Origin: an uncultured Lachnospiraceae bacterium
GTDB lineage: Bacteria; Bacillota; Clostridia; Lachnospirales; Lachnospiraceae
Assembly (NCBI GenBank): GCA_946405625.1
Contig: CAMJHQ010000006.1
Span: 62,001 to 126,000 of the forward strand
DNA: 64,000 nucleotides
Direction: 5' to 3'
Part shown: positions 1-8,285 of the stretch, piece after piece
Position numbering within the stretch: the first letter of the stretch is position 1
How the letters are laid out: every line of letters starts with the position of its first letter
Notes under the pieces: model-generated
What the model saw: the letters and a program-made list of their open reading frames with translations, nothing else
Databases searched by the model: none
Told to the model about the DNA's origin: nothing
Translations under genes and position numbers: made by a program

Positions 1-3
1 TGT

Positions 4-10
4 CCTTTCA
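4..10 (-). promoter_or_regulatory. Ribosome binding site of a gene starting beyond the left edge
   Basis: Read on the minus strand, GAAAGGA follows directly after the stop of the ATPase gene. It suggests a coupled downstream gene, probably the permease of the same transporter. The gene itself is outside the window. Confidence 0.4.
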
Positions 11-12
11 GC

Positions 13-939
13 TTAAATGTCAGTCCTGTCAGCCTGAACCATTCTTAAATAATAGTCCTCAAGGTTAACTGCATTCTTCGATAATTCCACCGGAATGATC
101 CCGTTTTCATAAAGCGTCTTTGAGATCATATGCATGTTATCAAGTCCGTCATAGATTCGTAGGCTTCCGTCCTCCTGAGCCTCTATTCTCTCGATACCGC
201 AGCTGTTCATAAGTACGGCACTTGCCTTCTCATTATTATCCGTATCTATGTGACAATACTCACTGCAGGCGGCCTTTAACTCATCTGCCGTGAAAATACC
301 CTTAATCTGTCCGTGATTAATGAAGATATAATCCGTACAAAGAAGCGATAACTCACTGAGTATGTGTGAAGATATGACCATCGTAATATCATCTTCTTTA
401 TTCAGTTTCCTGAAAAGCTCTCTTACTTCCACGATTCCTTCCGGATCGAGACCGTTGATCGGTTCATCAAGGACCATAAATTCAGGCTTACCCAGCAGCG
501 CATTTGCAAGTCCGAGTCGCTGTCTCATACCAAGCGAAAAGTTCTTAACTATCTTCTTTCCGGTATCCTTAAGATTGACTATCTCCAGAACCTCTTCGAT
601 TCGTCCCTTATCCGGAATGCCCTTCTGAAGTCTCTGCTTCTCGAGATTTTCACGAGCTGTCATCTTTTCCTTCTCATAAGGCGTCTCTATCATGAAGCTC
701 ATCCTCGTTCTCGCGTGATTGAGGCCTTTCTCATCTGATGCGCCGTACATACTTATCTCTCCGCCCGTCGGAAATGCGAGGCCGCCGAGAATCTTCATGA
801 TCGTCGTCTTACCTGCACCGTTCGGTCCTATAAGACCGACTATGCTTCCCTTCTTTATACTGAATGACACATTATCCAGTGCCATCTGCTTTCCATACTG
901 CTTGGATAGATTTCTTACATCAATGATCGTCTCAGACAT
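13..939 (-). CDS. ABC transporter ATP-binding protein
   Basis: Cytoplasmic ATPase subunit of an ABC-2 type exporter, the kind often linked to lantibiotic or bacitracin self-protection. About 308 residues. Visible: Walker A GPNGAGKT (about residue 38), signature LGMRQR, Walker B VLDEP and a switch histidine in ISSHI; the C-terminal 90 residues are the accessory domain usual for this subfamily. The reading frame opens at a TTG (948), but AGAAAGG sits 11 nt before the ATG at 939 and only 2 nt before the TTG, so I choose the ATG. A ribosome binding site (GAAAGGA, positions 4-10 on the minus strand) follows its stop, so the membrane subunit probably starts just outside the window. Substrate unknown. 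Confidence 0.9.
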   Translation of the reverse strand: MSETIIDVRNLSKQYGKQMALDNVSFSIKKGSIVGLIGPNGAGKTTIMKILGGLAFPTGGEISMYGASDEKGLNHARTRMSFMIETPYEKEKMTARENLEKQRLQKGIPDKGRIEEVLEIVNLKDTGKKIVKNFSLGMRQRLGLANALLGKPEFMVLDEPINGLDPEGIVEVRELFRKLNKEDDITMVISSHILSELSLLCTDYIFINHGQIKGIFTADELKAACSEYCHIDTDNNEKASAVLMNSCGIERIEAQEDGSLRIYDGLDNMHMISKTLYENGIIPVELSKNAVNLEDYYLRMVQADRTDI

Positions 940-1193
940 ATTTCCCAATTCCTTTCTACAGCAATATAATCATTTTCACTGATATAAATATAAAACCAAT
1001 TCTTAAAGAATTTCTTAAATAAATAAAAAATGCATCTTACATCGTAAAAATGCATTTCACCGCCCAATTGCTGGATTAATCCCGGAATTATATATATAGT
1101 CGGATCAAGCCAAATCAAAAATCATCCGGCTTAGTTACAGTACATCCGGCATAAAACCTCATGCCGATGATCTATAGAAAGAGGAGACAGACC

Positions 1194-1934
1194 ATGAATA
1201 AAATCTATGAAAAGAACAGAGTTACCTTTGCGATAATCTGCATAGTAATCTATGTAGTCGGAACCAGCCTCGCTGAAGCAATGGCTGAGTCCCTTGGAAT
1301 AGTTAAACTGCCTTCGATGATATTCCATTTGATTTATACGATATCAATCATCCTGTGGCTTAAGAGGAACCGTCTCTTTGAAAAGTACGGACTGAAAAAG
1401 CCTGAATATCCTCTCTCGAAAGCGTGTTTTTTTATACCTCTCATACTCATCGGTTTTTCAAGCATTTATTTCGGGGTAACCTTGAAATACTCCGTACCCG
1501 AAACCGCATTTTATATGATCAGCATGATATGCGTAGGATTTCTGGAAGAAATAATCTTCAGAGGTTTTCTCTTCCTCGGTATGGCCGAGAAGAATATTAA
1601 GTCCGCAATACTTGTATCCTCTGTCACCTTCGGAATCGGCCATATCGTGAATCTCTTGAACGGAAAGCCTGTTCTCGAAACGCTGCTTCAGATAGTTTTC
1701 GCAACTGCTGTCGGCTTCGTGCTGGTAATGCTGTTCCATAAGGGTAAGAGCCTTATACCGTGCATCATCTTCCACAGCATTAATAATTCCCTCAGTGCGA
1801 TCAGTAATGATGAAGCTTCTCTCAGGTTTTTCGGAAGCGTTGAGAAAGAACTGTATATATCCGTCGGCTTCTCTCTCGTCATATGTCTCTTATATCTGGC
1901 AGCACTATTACATAATTTCAAAAGCGAAGAATAA
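1194..1934 (+). CDS. CPBP family intramembrane metalloprotease
   Basis: Polytopic membrane protein of about 246 residues in the CPBP (CAAX protease / bacteriocin processing) family. The family motifs are in order: EExxFRG-type motif (EEIIFRGF), a histidine motif (FGIGH) and a late HSxNN motif, which together form the metal-binding site within the membrane. Six to eight hydrophobic segments are visible. The start is the ATG at 1194 because GAGGAG (1181-1186) lies 7 nt upstream; an earlier in-frame start at 1161 has no such site. Members are often involved in bacteriocin immunity or maturation, and the neighbouring ABC ATPase fits that, but the substrate is not knowable from sequence. Confidence 0.85.
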   Translation: MNKIYEKNRVTFAIICIVIYVVGTSLAEAMAESLGIVKLPSMIFHLIYTISIILWLKRNRLFEKYGLKKPEYPLSKACFFIPLILIGFSSIYFGVTLKYSVPETAFYMISMICVGFLEEIIFRGFLFLGMAEKNIKSAILVSSVTFGIGHIVNLLNGKPVLETLLQIVFATAVGFVLVMLFHKGKSLIPCIIFHSINNSLSAISNDEASLRFFGSVEKELYISVGFSLVICLLYLAALLHNFKSEE

Positions 1935-2077
1935 TTAGTTTTTACTGCATTCATGACAATTCAGAACCTTGATTAAAATTGTAATTACACCATCCTCTTG
2001 GTATACTTGTTTTATGGCTGTATCTGTTATCAGAGAAGCTGTGAGTTAGAATAATCACGAAACGAGATGTAAGGAAA

Positions 2078-2536
2078 ATGCAGTTAAAAGTAAGTCGCAT
2101 TCCAATCGATGAACCGGAGATTCTTGAGATACGGTGTCATAAAATTACAGATAATGTGCAGGAAATAATCTCCTTCGTAAAGTCACGGCAGGGAGAGATA
2201 TCCGCCGAGAAGGACGGGCAGCAAACAGAGATTCCGCTTATAGATATATTCTATGCGGAATCCGTGGATAATCATGTATTTATATATACTGCCGATGAAA
2301 GCTATGAGGTACGCCTGAAGCTTTACGAACTTGAGGAACTGACAAGAGGACGTTCATTCCTCCGCGTACAGAAAAGCATACTGCTTAATCTTATGAAGAT
2401 CAGTTCCATACGCCCCGCTCTCAGCGGAAGATATACTGCTCTGTTAAAGAACGGTGAAGAGATCATCATATCCAGAAAGTACGTTCCCGATCTTAAGGAC
2501 ATACTAAAAGGACGGGAATTGAAACCGATGTCTTAA
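2078..2536 (+). CDS. LytTR-domain transcriptional regulator
   Basis: DNA-binding protein of 152 residues. The C-terminal two thirds (about residues 45-148) form a LytTR domain: an early IPLIDIFYAESVDNHVFIYT strand region and a late FLRVQKSILLNL region typical of the fold. There is no receiver domain, so it is a stand-alone LytTR regulator. RBS AAGGA lies just before the ATG. It is followed after 50 nt by a DUF3021 membrane protein, a pairing widely seen in Firmicutes in which the membrane partner is thought to modulate the regulator. Target genes unknown; autoregulation of the pair is likely by analogy. Confidence 0.85.
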   Translation: MQLKVSRIPIDEPEILEIRCHKITDNVQEIISFVKSRQGEISAEKDGQQTEIPLIDIFYAESVDNHVFIYTADESYEVRLKLYELEELTRGRSFLRVQKSILLNLMKISSIRPALSGRYTALLKNGEEIIISRKYVPDLKDILKGRELKPMS

Positions 2537-2586
2537 CACATCGGCCGATCTGCTCATAAAGAGAATCTCTACGGAGGAAATGATAT

Positions 2587-3048
2587 ATGAAAATAAAAGA
2601 AAAACTCGGAGAGGCCTTTAGATTGTACTTCATCCTTGTCACTCTGATATCTGTGTTGCTTATGATACTCGGCCTCGCATTTGACAGTGACAGAGTCCTC
2701 GGATACAGCGTATTCCTGTCTCCGCTTATATATGCCGCAATCGGTGTGATCCCCGTATTCTTCTTCAAAAAAGAAAAAGAGATCAGCATGAAGAGGTTGA
2801 TATGTCAGAATATGCTATCTCTTCTCTTCATAGAAGCCGTTATACTTATACTCGCCTTTAACGCCAGAAGTATTCCTACAGAGCGAAAGGGCGTTGTGAT
2901 AGGAATCGCCGTGGGTATTGCTGTAGTATATATACTGACTCTTATTGTAGAATATATCTTTGAACTGACTCAGTCCAAAAAACTGAATGAAGATCTGATA
3001 AATTATCAGAACAGAAATGCTTCGATAACCGGAGCAAAAACTGAATGA
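2587..3048 (+). CDS. DUF3021 family membrane protein
   Basis: Membrane protein of 153 residues with four predicted helices (about residues 12-32, 40-60, 74-92, 102-122) and a short charged cytoplasmic tail. This size and layout match DUF3021 proteins encoded behind LytTR regulators. GGAGG precedes the ATG by 9 nt. It shares a transcript with the LytTR gene, ending at the hairpin at 3062-3094. It probably holds or modulates the LytTR protein at the membrane; this is inference from the conserved pairing. Confidence 0.8.
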   Translation: MKIKEKLGEAFRLYFILVTLISVLLMILGLAFDSDRVLGYSVFLSPLIYAAIGVIPVFFFKKEKEISMKRLICQNMLSLLFIEAVILILAFNARSIPTERKGVVIGIAVGIAVVYILTLIVEYIFELTQSKKLNEDLINYQNRNASITGAKTE

Positions 3049-3061
3049 TCCGTAAAACTAT

Positions 3062-3094
3062 GCCGGTAAGACCTTGTTCTTGCCGGCTTTTTTC
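3062..3094 (+). terminator. Rho-independent terminator of the LytTR operon
   Basis: Arms GCCGGTAAG and CTTGCCGGC (one G-U pair), 8-nt loop, followed by a run of six T. Confidence 0.85.
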
Positions 3095-3151
3095 GTTTTC
3101 GGAACAATTCTAAAATTTTTTAAAATATTTCAAAAGGGGTCTTCTCAAAAA

Positions 3152-3208
3152 CGGTCAATGGAATATAATCAAATTAACCGAGGCGGTCAATGACCGATAC
3201 AGTCAATG
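3152..3208 (+). promoter_or_regulatory. Candidate operator cluster before the ABC exporter
   Basis: CGGTCAATG occurs at 3152-3160 and 3184-3192, with a near copy CAGTCAATG at 3200-3208. The middle one is part of a perfect 13-nt palindrome CGGTCAATGACCG (3184-3196). A further dyad, GTCAAAG-CTGT-CTTTGAC, follows at about 3228-3245. They lie in the 295-nt gap before the ABC exporter genes and are reasonable sites for the TetR regulator encoded at 5171. I do not see a strong -35/-10 pair here. Confidence 0.4.
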
Positions 3209-3343
3209 AATTTTATATAACCGATTTGTCAAAGCTGTCTTTGACAGAATTGCTATATCACTCTACTGAATAAGTCTGAATCCGGCCCGGTCAGTGATCA
3301 CTTAACTGTTAACTTATTTGTATCTGAAAAAGGATGAATATCT

Positions 3344-4243
3344 ATGAAAAATGCAAATGAAAAATATGCAATCGATATCAGAAAACTTACAAAAACCTAC
3401 GGCAAAAGCCGTGGAATAAACGAACTCGAACTTTCTGTGGCAAACGGTGATTTCTTCGGATTCATCGGTCCTAACGGTGCCGGTAAGTCCACAACGATCA
3501 GAACGATCCTCGGACTCATCAGTCCGACTTCGGGAAGTGCTTCGGTTCTCGGCTACGATATCGTATCTGATAAAAGAAAAATACTTGAGGAGGTTGGATA
3601 CCTTCCTTCTGAAATAAATTTCTACAACGGTATGAAGGTTAAAGATGTAATTAAATATTCAGCTGAACTGAGACATGCCGACTGTTCGAAAAAGGCTGAA
3701 AGTCTTTCGGCGCGGCTCGGACTCGATCTTAACAAAAAGGTTGATGAACTGTCTCTCGGTAACAGGAAGAAGGTCGGAATCGTATGTGCTATCCAGCACA
3801 GTCCAAAACTCCTCATCCTCGATGAGCCGACTTCCGGACTTGATCCGCTGATGCAGCGCGAATTCTTCAATATACTGACTGAAGAGAATGAAGCGGGTTC
3901 TACTATCTTCTTCTCATCACATATACTTTCGGAAGTTCAGAACTACTGCAGAAGCGCCGCATTTATAAAGGACGGACGTATCATTATGTCAGATAAAGTT
4001 GAGAATCTCGAGCAGACCGGAACCAAGAAGATTACGATATCGGGAATTTCTGATATCAGCAGACTTACCTCTCTTAAAGGTATTACACCTGCCGATTCGG
4101 ATGCCGCATCGGAAGGCTCACAGAGTTTCTTCTACAACGGAGATATCAATATTCTTCTAAAAGCTCTCTCCGATGAATCCATAAAGGATATAACCATAAC
4201 GGAACCGAGTCTGGAAGAAATATTTATGAATTATTACGAGTAG
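3344..4243 (+). CDS. ABC transporter ATP-binding protein
   Basis: ATPase subunit of 299 residues for an ABC-2 exporter. Walker A GPNGAGKST (about 45), a signature region LSLGNRKKVG in place of canonical LSGGQ, Walker B LLILDEPTSGLDP and switch motif SSHI are all visible. The C-terminal part is the accessory domain of drug-export ATPases. It is followed after 65 nt by a matching membrane subunit and then a TetR regulator. Likely exports a drug, peptide or lipid; substrate unknown. Confidence 0.9.
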   Translation: MKNANEKYAIDIRKLTKTYGKSRGINELELSVANGDFFGFIGPNGAGKSTTIRTILGLISPTSGSASVLGYDIVSDKRKILEEVGYLPSEINFYNGMKVKDVIKYSAELRHADCSKKAESLSARLGLDLNKKVDELSLGNRKKVGIVCAIQHSPKLLILDEPTSGLDPLMQREFFNILTEENEAGSTIFFSSHILSEVQNYCRSAAFIKDGRIIMSDKVENLEQTGTKKITISGISDISRLTSLKGITPADSDAASEGSQSFFYNGDINILLKALSDESIKDITITEPSLEEIFMNYYE

Positions 4244-4308
4244 TTTACATAACACATTTTTTGATTATAGTTTAACTGTTTGATTATAAATCTAAGAAAG
4301 GAATAGAT

Positions 4309-5094
4309 ATGACAATCTTTATGCAGGAAGTAAAATCACAGAAGCTTTCCATAAGTATTTGGAGCTTATCCATAGGACTTCTCATCGCCATGTGCGTTCT
4401 GATGTATCCTGATATGAAGTCTCAGATGGAGAGCGTTAACGATATGTTTTCATCCATGGGAAGTTTTACTCAGGCCTTCGGAATGGATCAGCTGAACTTC
4501 GGTACTCTACTTGGATTCTATGCTGTTGAAGGCGGAAATATTCTCGGAATCGGCGGAGCTTTCTTCGCAGCCATTACGGCCATTGCAGTTCTCATGAAGG
4601 AAGAAAAAGACAGAACGGCCGAATTTCTTATGACTCACCCGGTATCAAGGACCCGTGTCATAACAGAGAAGCTTATAAGCGTTTTCGCTATCATCTTAGT
4701 ACTTAATGTTATTGTATTTATATGTTCGGCATGTTCTGTAATAGCAATTAAGGAAGAAGTGGACTGGACTCCTATTATTCTTCTTCATCTGGCTTATCTT
4801 CTCATGCAGTTTGAGATAGCCGGTATATGCTTCGGAATATCCGCATTTCTCAGAAAGAACGGACTCGGTATCGGTATAGGAATCGCATGCCTTATGTATT
4901 TCCTGAATATCGTTGCAAACATTTCCGAAGATGCAAAGTTCCTCAAATATATAACACCTTTCGGATATACCGAAGGTTCTGATATAATAAATGATGCAGC
5001 ACTCAAAACCGAATACTTAATTCCGGGAATGATAATTATGGTAATCGGAATTATATTTGCTTATATACATTACACCAAGAAGGATCTGCAGTAG
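4309..5094 (+). CDS. ABC-2 type transporter permease
   Basis: Membrane subunit of 261 residues with about six hydrophobic helices (first at residues 15-33, last at 238-255) and the motif KEEKDRTAEFLMTHPVSR after helix 2, typical of ABC-2 permeases. AAAGGA lies 7 nt before the ATG. It pairs with the ATPase gene just upstream and the TetR gene just downstream, so the three form one self-regulated exporter unit. Confidence 0.85.
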   Translation: MTIFMQEVKSQKLSISIWSLSIGLLIAMCVLMYPDMKSQMESVNDMFSSMGSFTQAFGMDQLNFGTLLGFYAVEGGNILGIGGAFFAAITAIAVLMKEEKDRTAEFLMTHPVSRTRVITEKLISVFAIILVLNVIVFICSACSVIAIKEEVDWTPIILLHLAYLLMQFEIAGICFGISAFLRKNGLGIGIGIACLMYFLNIVANISEDAKFLKYITPFGYTEGSDIINDAALKTEYLIPGMIIMVIGIIFAYIHYTKKDLQ

Positions 5095-5170
5095 ATTTGA
5101 TGTCGGGACAAAATAATCTGTCTCATATTTGCAGAGACTTTAACGCAGCGGTAACATACCAGGAGGTTAT

Positions 5171-5776
5171 ATGAACGATAAATTTTTCGCACTTCCACAG
5201 GATAAACAGGACAGAATACTGAATGCGGGATACCGCGTATTCTCACAGAATTCTTATAAGAAGAGTCCGATGAATGAAATTGCACTTGAAGCGGATATCA
5301 GTAAGTCGCTGCTCTTCTTCTACTTTAAGAACAAAAAAGAGTTTTATGTTTTTCTTATGCAGACTGCCGCTGATACGACAAGGAAATGTCTGATACAGTC
5401 AGGCTGCTATCAGGAAACCGATATCTTCGAAATGATGTACAAGGCTCTTGAGGCCAAAATACGCCTTATGCGTCAGTATCCGGATATGAGTAACTTTTCT
5501 CTTAAAGCATATTATGAAGAAGACGAAGAAGTTAAGGCAGAGATTCAGAAGATAATAGCTCCTTTCACAAAGCTTTCAACCAATACAACTATTCCACCGC
5601 TTGATCCTTCGGTTTATAAAGAAGGTATTGATCTTCGCCTTATGTATCAGGATATGTATCTTGCCTCGGAAGGCTATATGTATCAGATGCAGAACACCGG
5701 TAAAATTGATATAGATAAGGTTCTGAAGGATTACCGTGAGCTGATAGACTTCTGGAAGAAGCTTTATCTAAGATAG
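5171..5776 (+). CDS. TetR/AcrR family regulator
   Basis: Repressor-type protein of 201 residues. The N-terminal helix-turn-helix (about residues 10-55: QDRILNAGYRVFSQNSYKKS ... SKSLLFFYFKNKKEFY) is a clear TetR domain; the rest is a helical ligand domain. AGGAGG precedes the ATG. It is third in line after an ABC exporter and probably controls it, possibly at the CGGTCAATG sites before 3344. The transcript ends at the strong hairpin at 5795-5837. Confidence 0.88.
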   Translation: MNDKFFALPQDKQDRILNAGYRVFSQNSYKKSPMNEIALEADISKSLLFFYFKNKKEFYVFLMQTAADTTRKCLIQSGCYQETDIFEMMYKALEAKIRLMRQYPDMSNFSLKAYYEEDEEVKAEIQKIIAPFTKLSTNTTIPPLDPSVYKEGIDLRLMYQDMYLASEGYMYQMQNTGKIDIDKVLKDYRELIDFWKKLYLR

Positions 5777-5794
5777 AACTTCCCAATTAATAAA

Positions 5795-5837
5795 CGAAAT
5801 GCCGTCCATCACTTAAATTGTGATGGACGGCATTTCG
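5795..5837. terminator. Shared bidirectional terminator between converging operons
   Basis: A perfect 18-bp hairpin (arms 5795-5812 and 5820-5837) with a 7-nt loop lies between two converging TetR genes (ends at 5776 and 5854). A/T-rich flanks on both sides suit use in both directions. Confidence 0.8.
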
Positions 5838-5853
5838 ACATTTCATCATTCTA

Positions 5854-6459
5854 TTATTTTAACAGTAAAGCCATCAGCCACTTGGCATCAGGTGCCTTCA
5901 TTTCCTTATCCATGGCCATTTCTTCCATGATACCCTGAACAGATGCCCAGAAGCATTTTGAAAGAAGCTTTGCATCTCCACTTCGGAATACTCCACTTTT
6001 CTGACCCTTTTTGATCATCTCTGCTGTTGTATCAATTGTATCAACTGATAAGGCAACCTGTCTCGCCTCCTCCGGCATACCGCTGCGTCTTGCCTGTCCC
6101 ATCAGGACAAACATATTGAAAACCCATGGCTGTTCCTTCGCATAGGAGAAGAGCTGCTCCAGGAACTTCTCAAGGTAAATCTGAGGTGGGATTTCAACTG
6201 GTGCGGTTCCTCCGGTTGTTTCCTGCGTGGACGCGCTGCTGCCACTGGCCGCCTTGGTGCCGGCTGCTCCCATTTTCACAAGTTCAAGCAGAAGCTCTTC
6301 TTTAGACTCAAAGTAGTGAAACATAAGACCTGTGCTCATAGGTACGGCAGCTGCTATATCCGTGATCTTCGTATCATAATATCCTCTCTCTACAAAGAGT
6401 GTAAGTGCCGTCATAAGTATCTTCTGTTTTCGTTCTTCCTTCTGCTCTTTTCTAGTCAT
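5854..6459 (-). CDS. TetR/AcrR family regulator
   Basis: Regulator of 201 residues. The N-terminal helix-turn-helix (residues 11-57, with STGLMFHYFESKEELL) is a typical TetR domain. An unusual Ser/Thr/Gly-rich stretch (about residues 72-92, AAGTKAASGSSASTQETTGG) interrupts the ligand domain. It is the second gene of an operon whose first gene is the FAD oxidoreductase (27-nt gap). It probably binds the twin TTGAAT...ATTCAA operators at 8050-8065 and 8100-8115 and so controls its own operon. Confidence 0.88.
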   Translation of the reverse strand: MTRKEQKEERKQKILMTALTLFVERGYYDTKITDIAAAVPMSTGLMFHYFESKEELLLELVKMGAAGTKAASGSSASTQETTGGTAPVEIPPQIYLEKFLEQLFSYAKEQPWVFNMFVLMGQARRSGMPEEARQVALSVDTIDTTAEMIKKGQKSGVFRSGDAKLLSKCFWASVQGIMEEMAMDKEMKAPDAKWLMALLLK

Positions 6460-6486
6460 ATTTACCTCTCCATCTTAAGAAACAGA

Positions 6487-7986
6487 TTAAATATCTATGC
6501 TCTGCTTCTTGCTCTTAAGAATTCTCTGTACCGCAAACTTACCGCTTGCCGCAGCGACCGGAAGTCCTCCCGGTGCGTTTGTCCACTGTCCTGCAAGATA
6601 CATATTGTCTATACCCTTTACTCTTCCCTTCATTCTGAGTGGCTTAGCCTGAGGTGTTGTGGTAAAGCTCATATAGCTGCCATGATATGCATTGCAATAT
6701 CTATCATAAGTAAGCGGTGTCCAGCAGTCAAGGAATTCCAGATCTCCTGCGAGTTCAGGGAAAGCTGCCTCTATTCTCTTCTCAATTTCCTTGATAAGTT
6801 TTTCCTTATATTCTCTGTATTCTTTCTCACTTAAAGACTTCCAGAATTCGAAATCATCGTCCCTCTGAGTTATGCATGTCTGAATAACCTGCTTTCCATC
6901 CTTCACGAAAATCGGATCATATCCGTAAGCCTTTACATACATTCTTGAAAATGTATTGTTTCCTACCTTAACAGGATCGATATTTACAAATACTGTCTCA
7001 CCTCTATCGTATTTCTCGCTTACAGCAAATGCAATCTGGAATCCGCTTACAGCAGGATAATCCTTCGGACCGTCATAAGCCTTCTTAACTTTCTTCGGCA
7101 TATATGAAGATGGGATCAGCTTATTAAAAAGTACATATGTATCCACTGCCGGAATAACATAATCAGCCTTAATGAATCTACCGTCATCAAGTGTAATTCC
7201 CGTAGCCGTTTTCTTCTCTATATTGATTTTCTTCGTACTTGAATTATAGTATATCTTTCCGCCTAAGTCCTTAAATTTTTTCTCCATACGAAGTGACATC
7301 TGAAGTGATGCGCCCATAGGTATCTTTCCGTTTCCGTCTGCCATAGTTGCATAAGATACAAAGAATGAATATGCCGAGTACTCTCTCGGAAGATAATCGC
7401 ACATGAGGCTTTGGAGTACAGGTGACTTAAATCTCTTTGAATATTCATCGAGTGATATCTTACCGAACTCCTTCATAACCTTTGGGAAATCGGCCATGTT
7501 CTTACCCATGTTGATATAGTCCTTTACGCTCCACATTTCCATAGGCTTCTTTGCCGGAAAGAGGCACTGCTTGGAGTACTCAACATACTGTATAAACTTC
7601 TTGATCTCATCCTTATCTTCAGGAGATATGTTAGTAAGCTCTCTCTCCGTACGCTGAAGATCATTCCAGAGTGTTGCTTCCTGTCCGTTATTAATTGTCT
7701 TATAGAATGCATCTATTTTAGCATATTCCATATCATCTGACAAAGCACCGACCGTCTTCCATAAATCGTACATTTCTGTACCCTTCTTGGTTCCTGTAAG
7801 CCAGTGAATGCAGTTATCTATATGATAGCCTTTTCTGTTCCATCCGATACACTCTCCTCCCGGAATAGCATTCTTTTCATATATCTCAGCTTCAAAGCCC
7901 GAAAGAAGTGCATATATTCCCGCAGAAAGACCTGCGATACCTCCACCGATCACTACAACCTTTTCTTTACCTTTCATGTTACTCAT
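6487..7986 (-). CDS. Phytoene desaturase-like FAD-dependent oxidoreductase
   Basis: Protein of 499 residues in the CrtI / carotenoid isomerase-like flavoprotein superfamily. The N-terminal Rossmann motif VIGGGIAGLSAGIYALLSG binds FAD, followed by YEKNAIPGGECIGW; the C-terminal end carries the second FAD signature NMYLAGQWTNAPGGLPVAAASG. Such proteins in gut anaerobes are often annotated NAD(P)/FAD-dependent oxidoreductase and may act on fatty acids, retinoids or other polyenes; no carotenoid genes are nearby, so the substrate is open. AGGAGG lies 8 nt before the ATG. The promoter has perfect -35 and -10 boxes with operators on either side. Confidence 0.85.
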   Translation of the reverse strand: MSNMKGKEKVVVIGGGIAGLSAGIYALLSGFEAEIYEKNAIPGGECIGWNRKGYHIDNCIHWLTGTKKGTEMYDLWKTVGALSDDMEYAKIDAFYKTINNGQEATLWNDLQRTERELTNISPEDKDEIKKFIQYVEYSKQCLFPAKKPMEMWSVKDYINMGKNMADFPKVMKEFGKISLDEYSKRFKSPVLQSLMCDYLPREYSAYSFFVSYATMADGNGKIPMGASLQMSLRMEKKFKDLGGKIYYNSSTKKINIEKKTATGITLDDGRFIKADYVIPAVDTYVLFNKLIPSSYMPKKVKKAYDGPKDYPAVSGFQIAFAVSEKYDRGETVFVNIDPVKVGNNTFSRMYVKAYGYDPIFVKDGKQVIQTCITQRDDDFEFWKSLSEKEYREYKEKLIKEIEKRIEAAFPELAGDLEFLDCWTPLTYDRYCNAYHGSYMSFTTTPQAKPLRMKGRVKGIDNMYLAGQWTNAPGGLPVAAASGKFAVQRILKSKKQSIDI

Positions 7987-8049
7987 TTTTATTTCCTCCT
8001 GTTTTTAATCGTTTTGTAAGTTATTTCCGTTTGGTTGAATTGTTTTTCA

Positions 8050-8115
8050 TTGAATCTGCATTCAATATAACACCATAAAAATAAAATGTCAATATTTTAT
8101 TGAATTTAAATTCAA
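8050..8115 (-). promoter_or_regulatory. Promoter with twin TetR-type operators
   Basis: On the minus strand a -35 TTGACA (8092-8087), a 17-nt spacer and a -10 TATATT (8069-8064) form a near-consensus promoter. Two copies of TTGAAT-N4-ATTCAA lie at 8050-8065 (overlapping the -10) and 8100-8115 (just upstream of the -35), with starts 50 bp apart, about five helix turns. This fits repression by the TetR protein encoded second in the operon. Confidence 0.75.
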
Positions 8116-8244
8116 CGAAAATTCCATACTGAATTTACACCCGGTCTTATCACTCGGAATATATGCTATCGAACCTCCGTGAAGCCGCACTATCTTCACG
8201 AATATAGGAAAAGCAGGCCTCTTCCGCTGTGCCTGCTCTTCCAT
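8087..8244 (-). pseudogene. Remnant of a sensor histidine kinase (C-terminal end only)
   Basis: A 52-codon open stretch translates to a protein containing FVKIVRLHGGSIAYIPSD followed by KTGCKFSMEFS. That is the last part of a histidine kinase ATPase domain (compare the usual IVKxIVELHGGxI ... GxGCxFxxxFP). The rest of the kinase, including the H-box, N-box and G1 box, is missing and no RBS precedes the ATG at 8244. The reading frame runs into the -35 region of the next promoter. I read it as debris of a lost two-component system, not a working gene. Confidence 0.65.
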
Positions 8245-8285
8245 TTTTACCCGTATTTGTTTTTAAATAATCTTTTATAAGGTCA

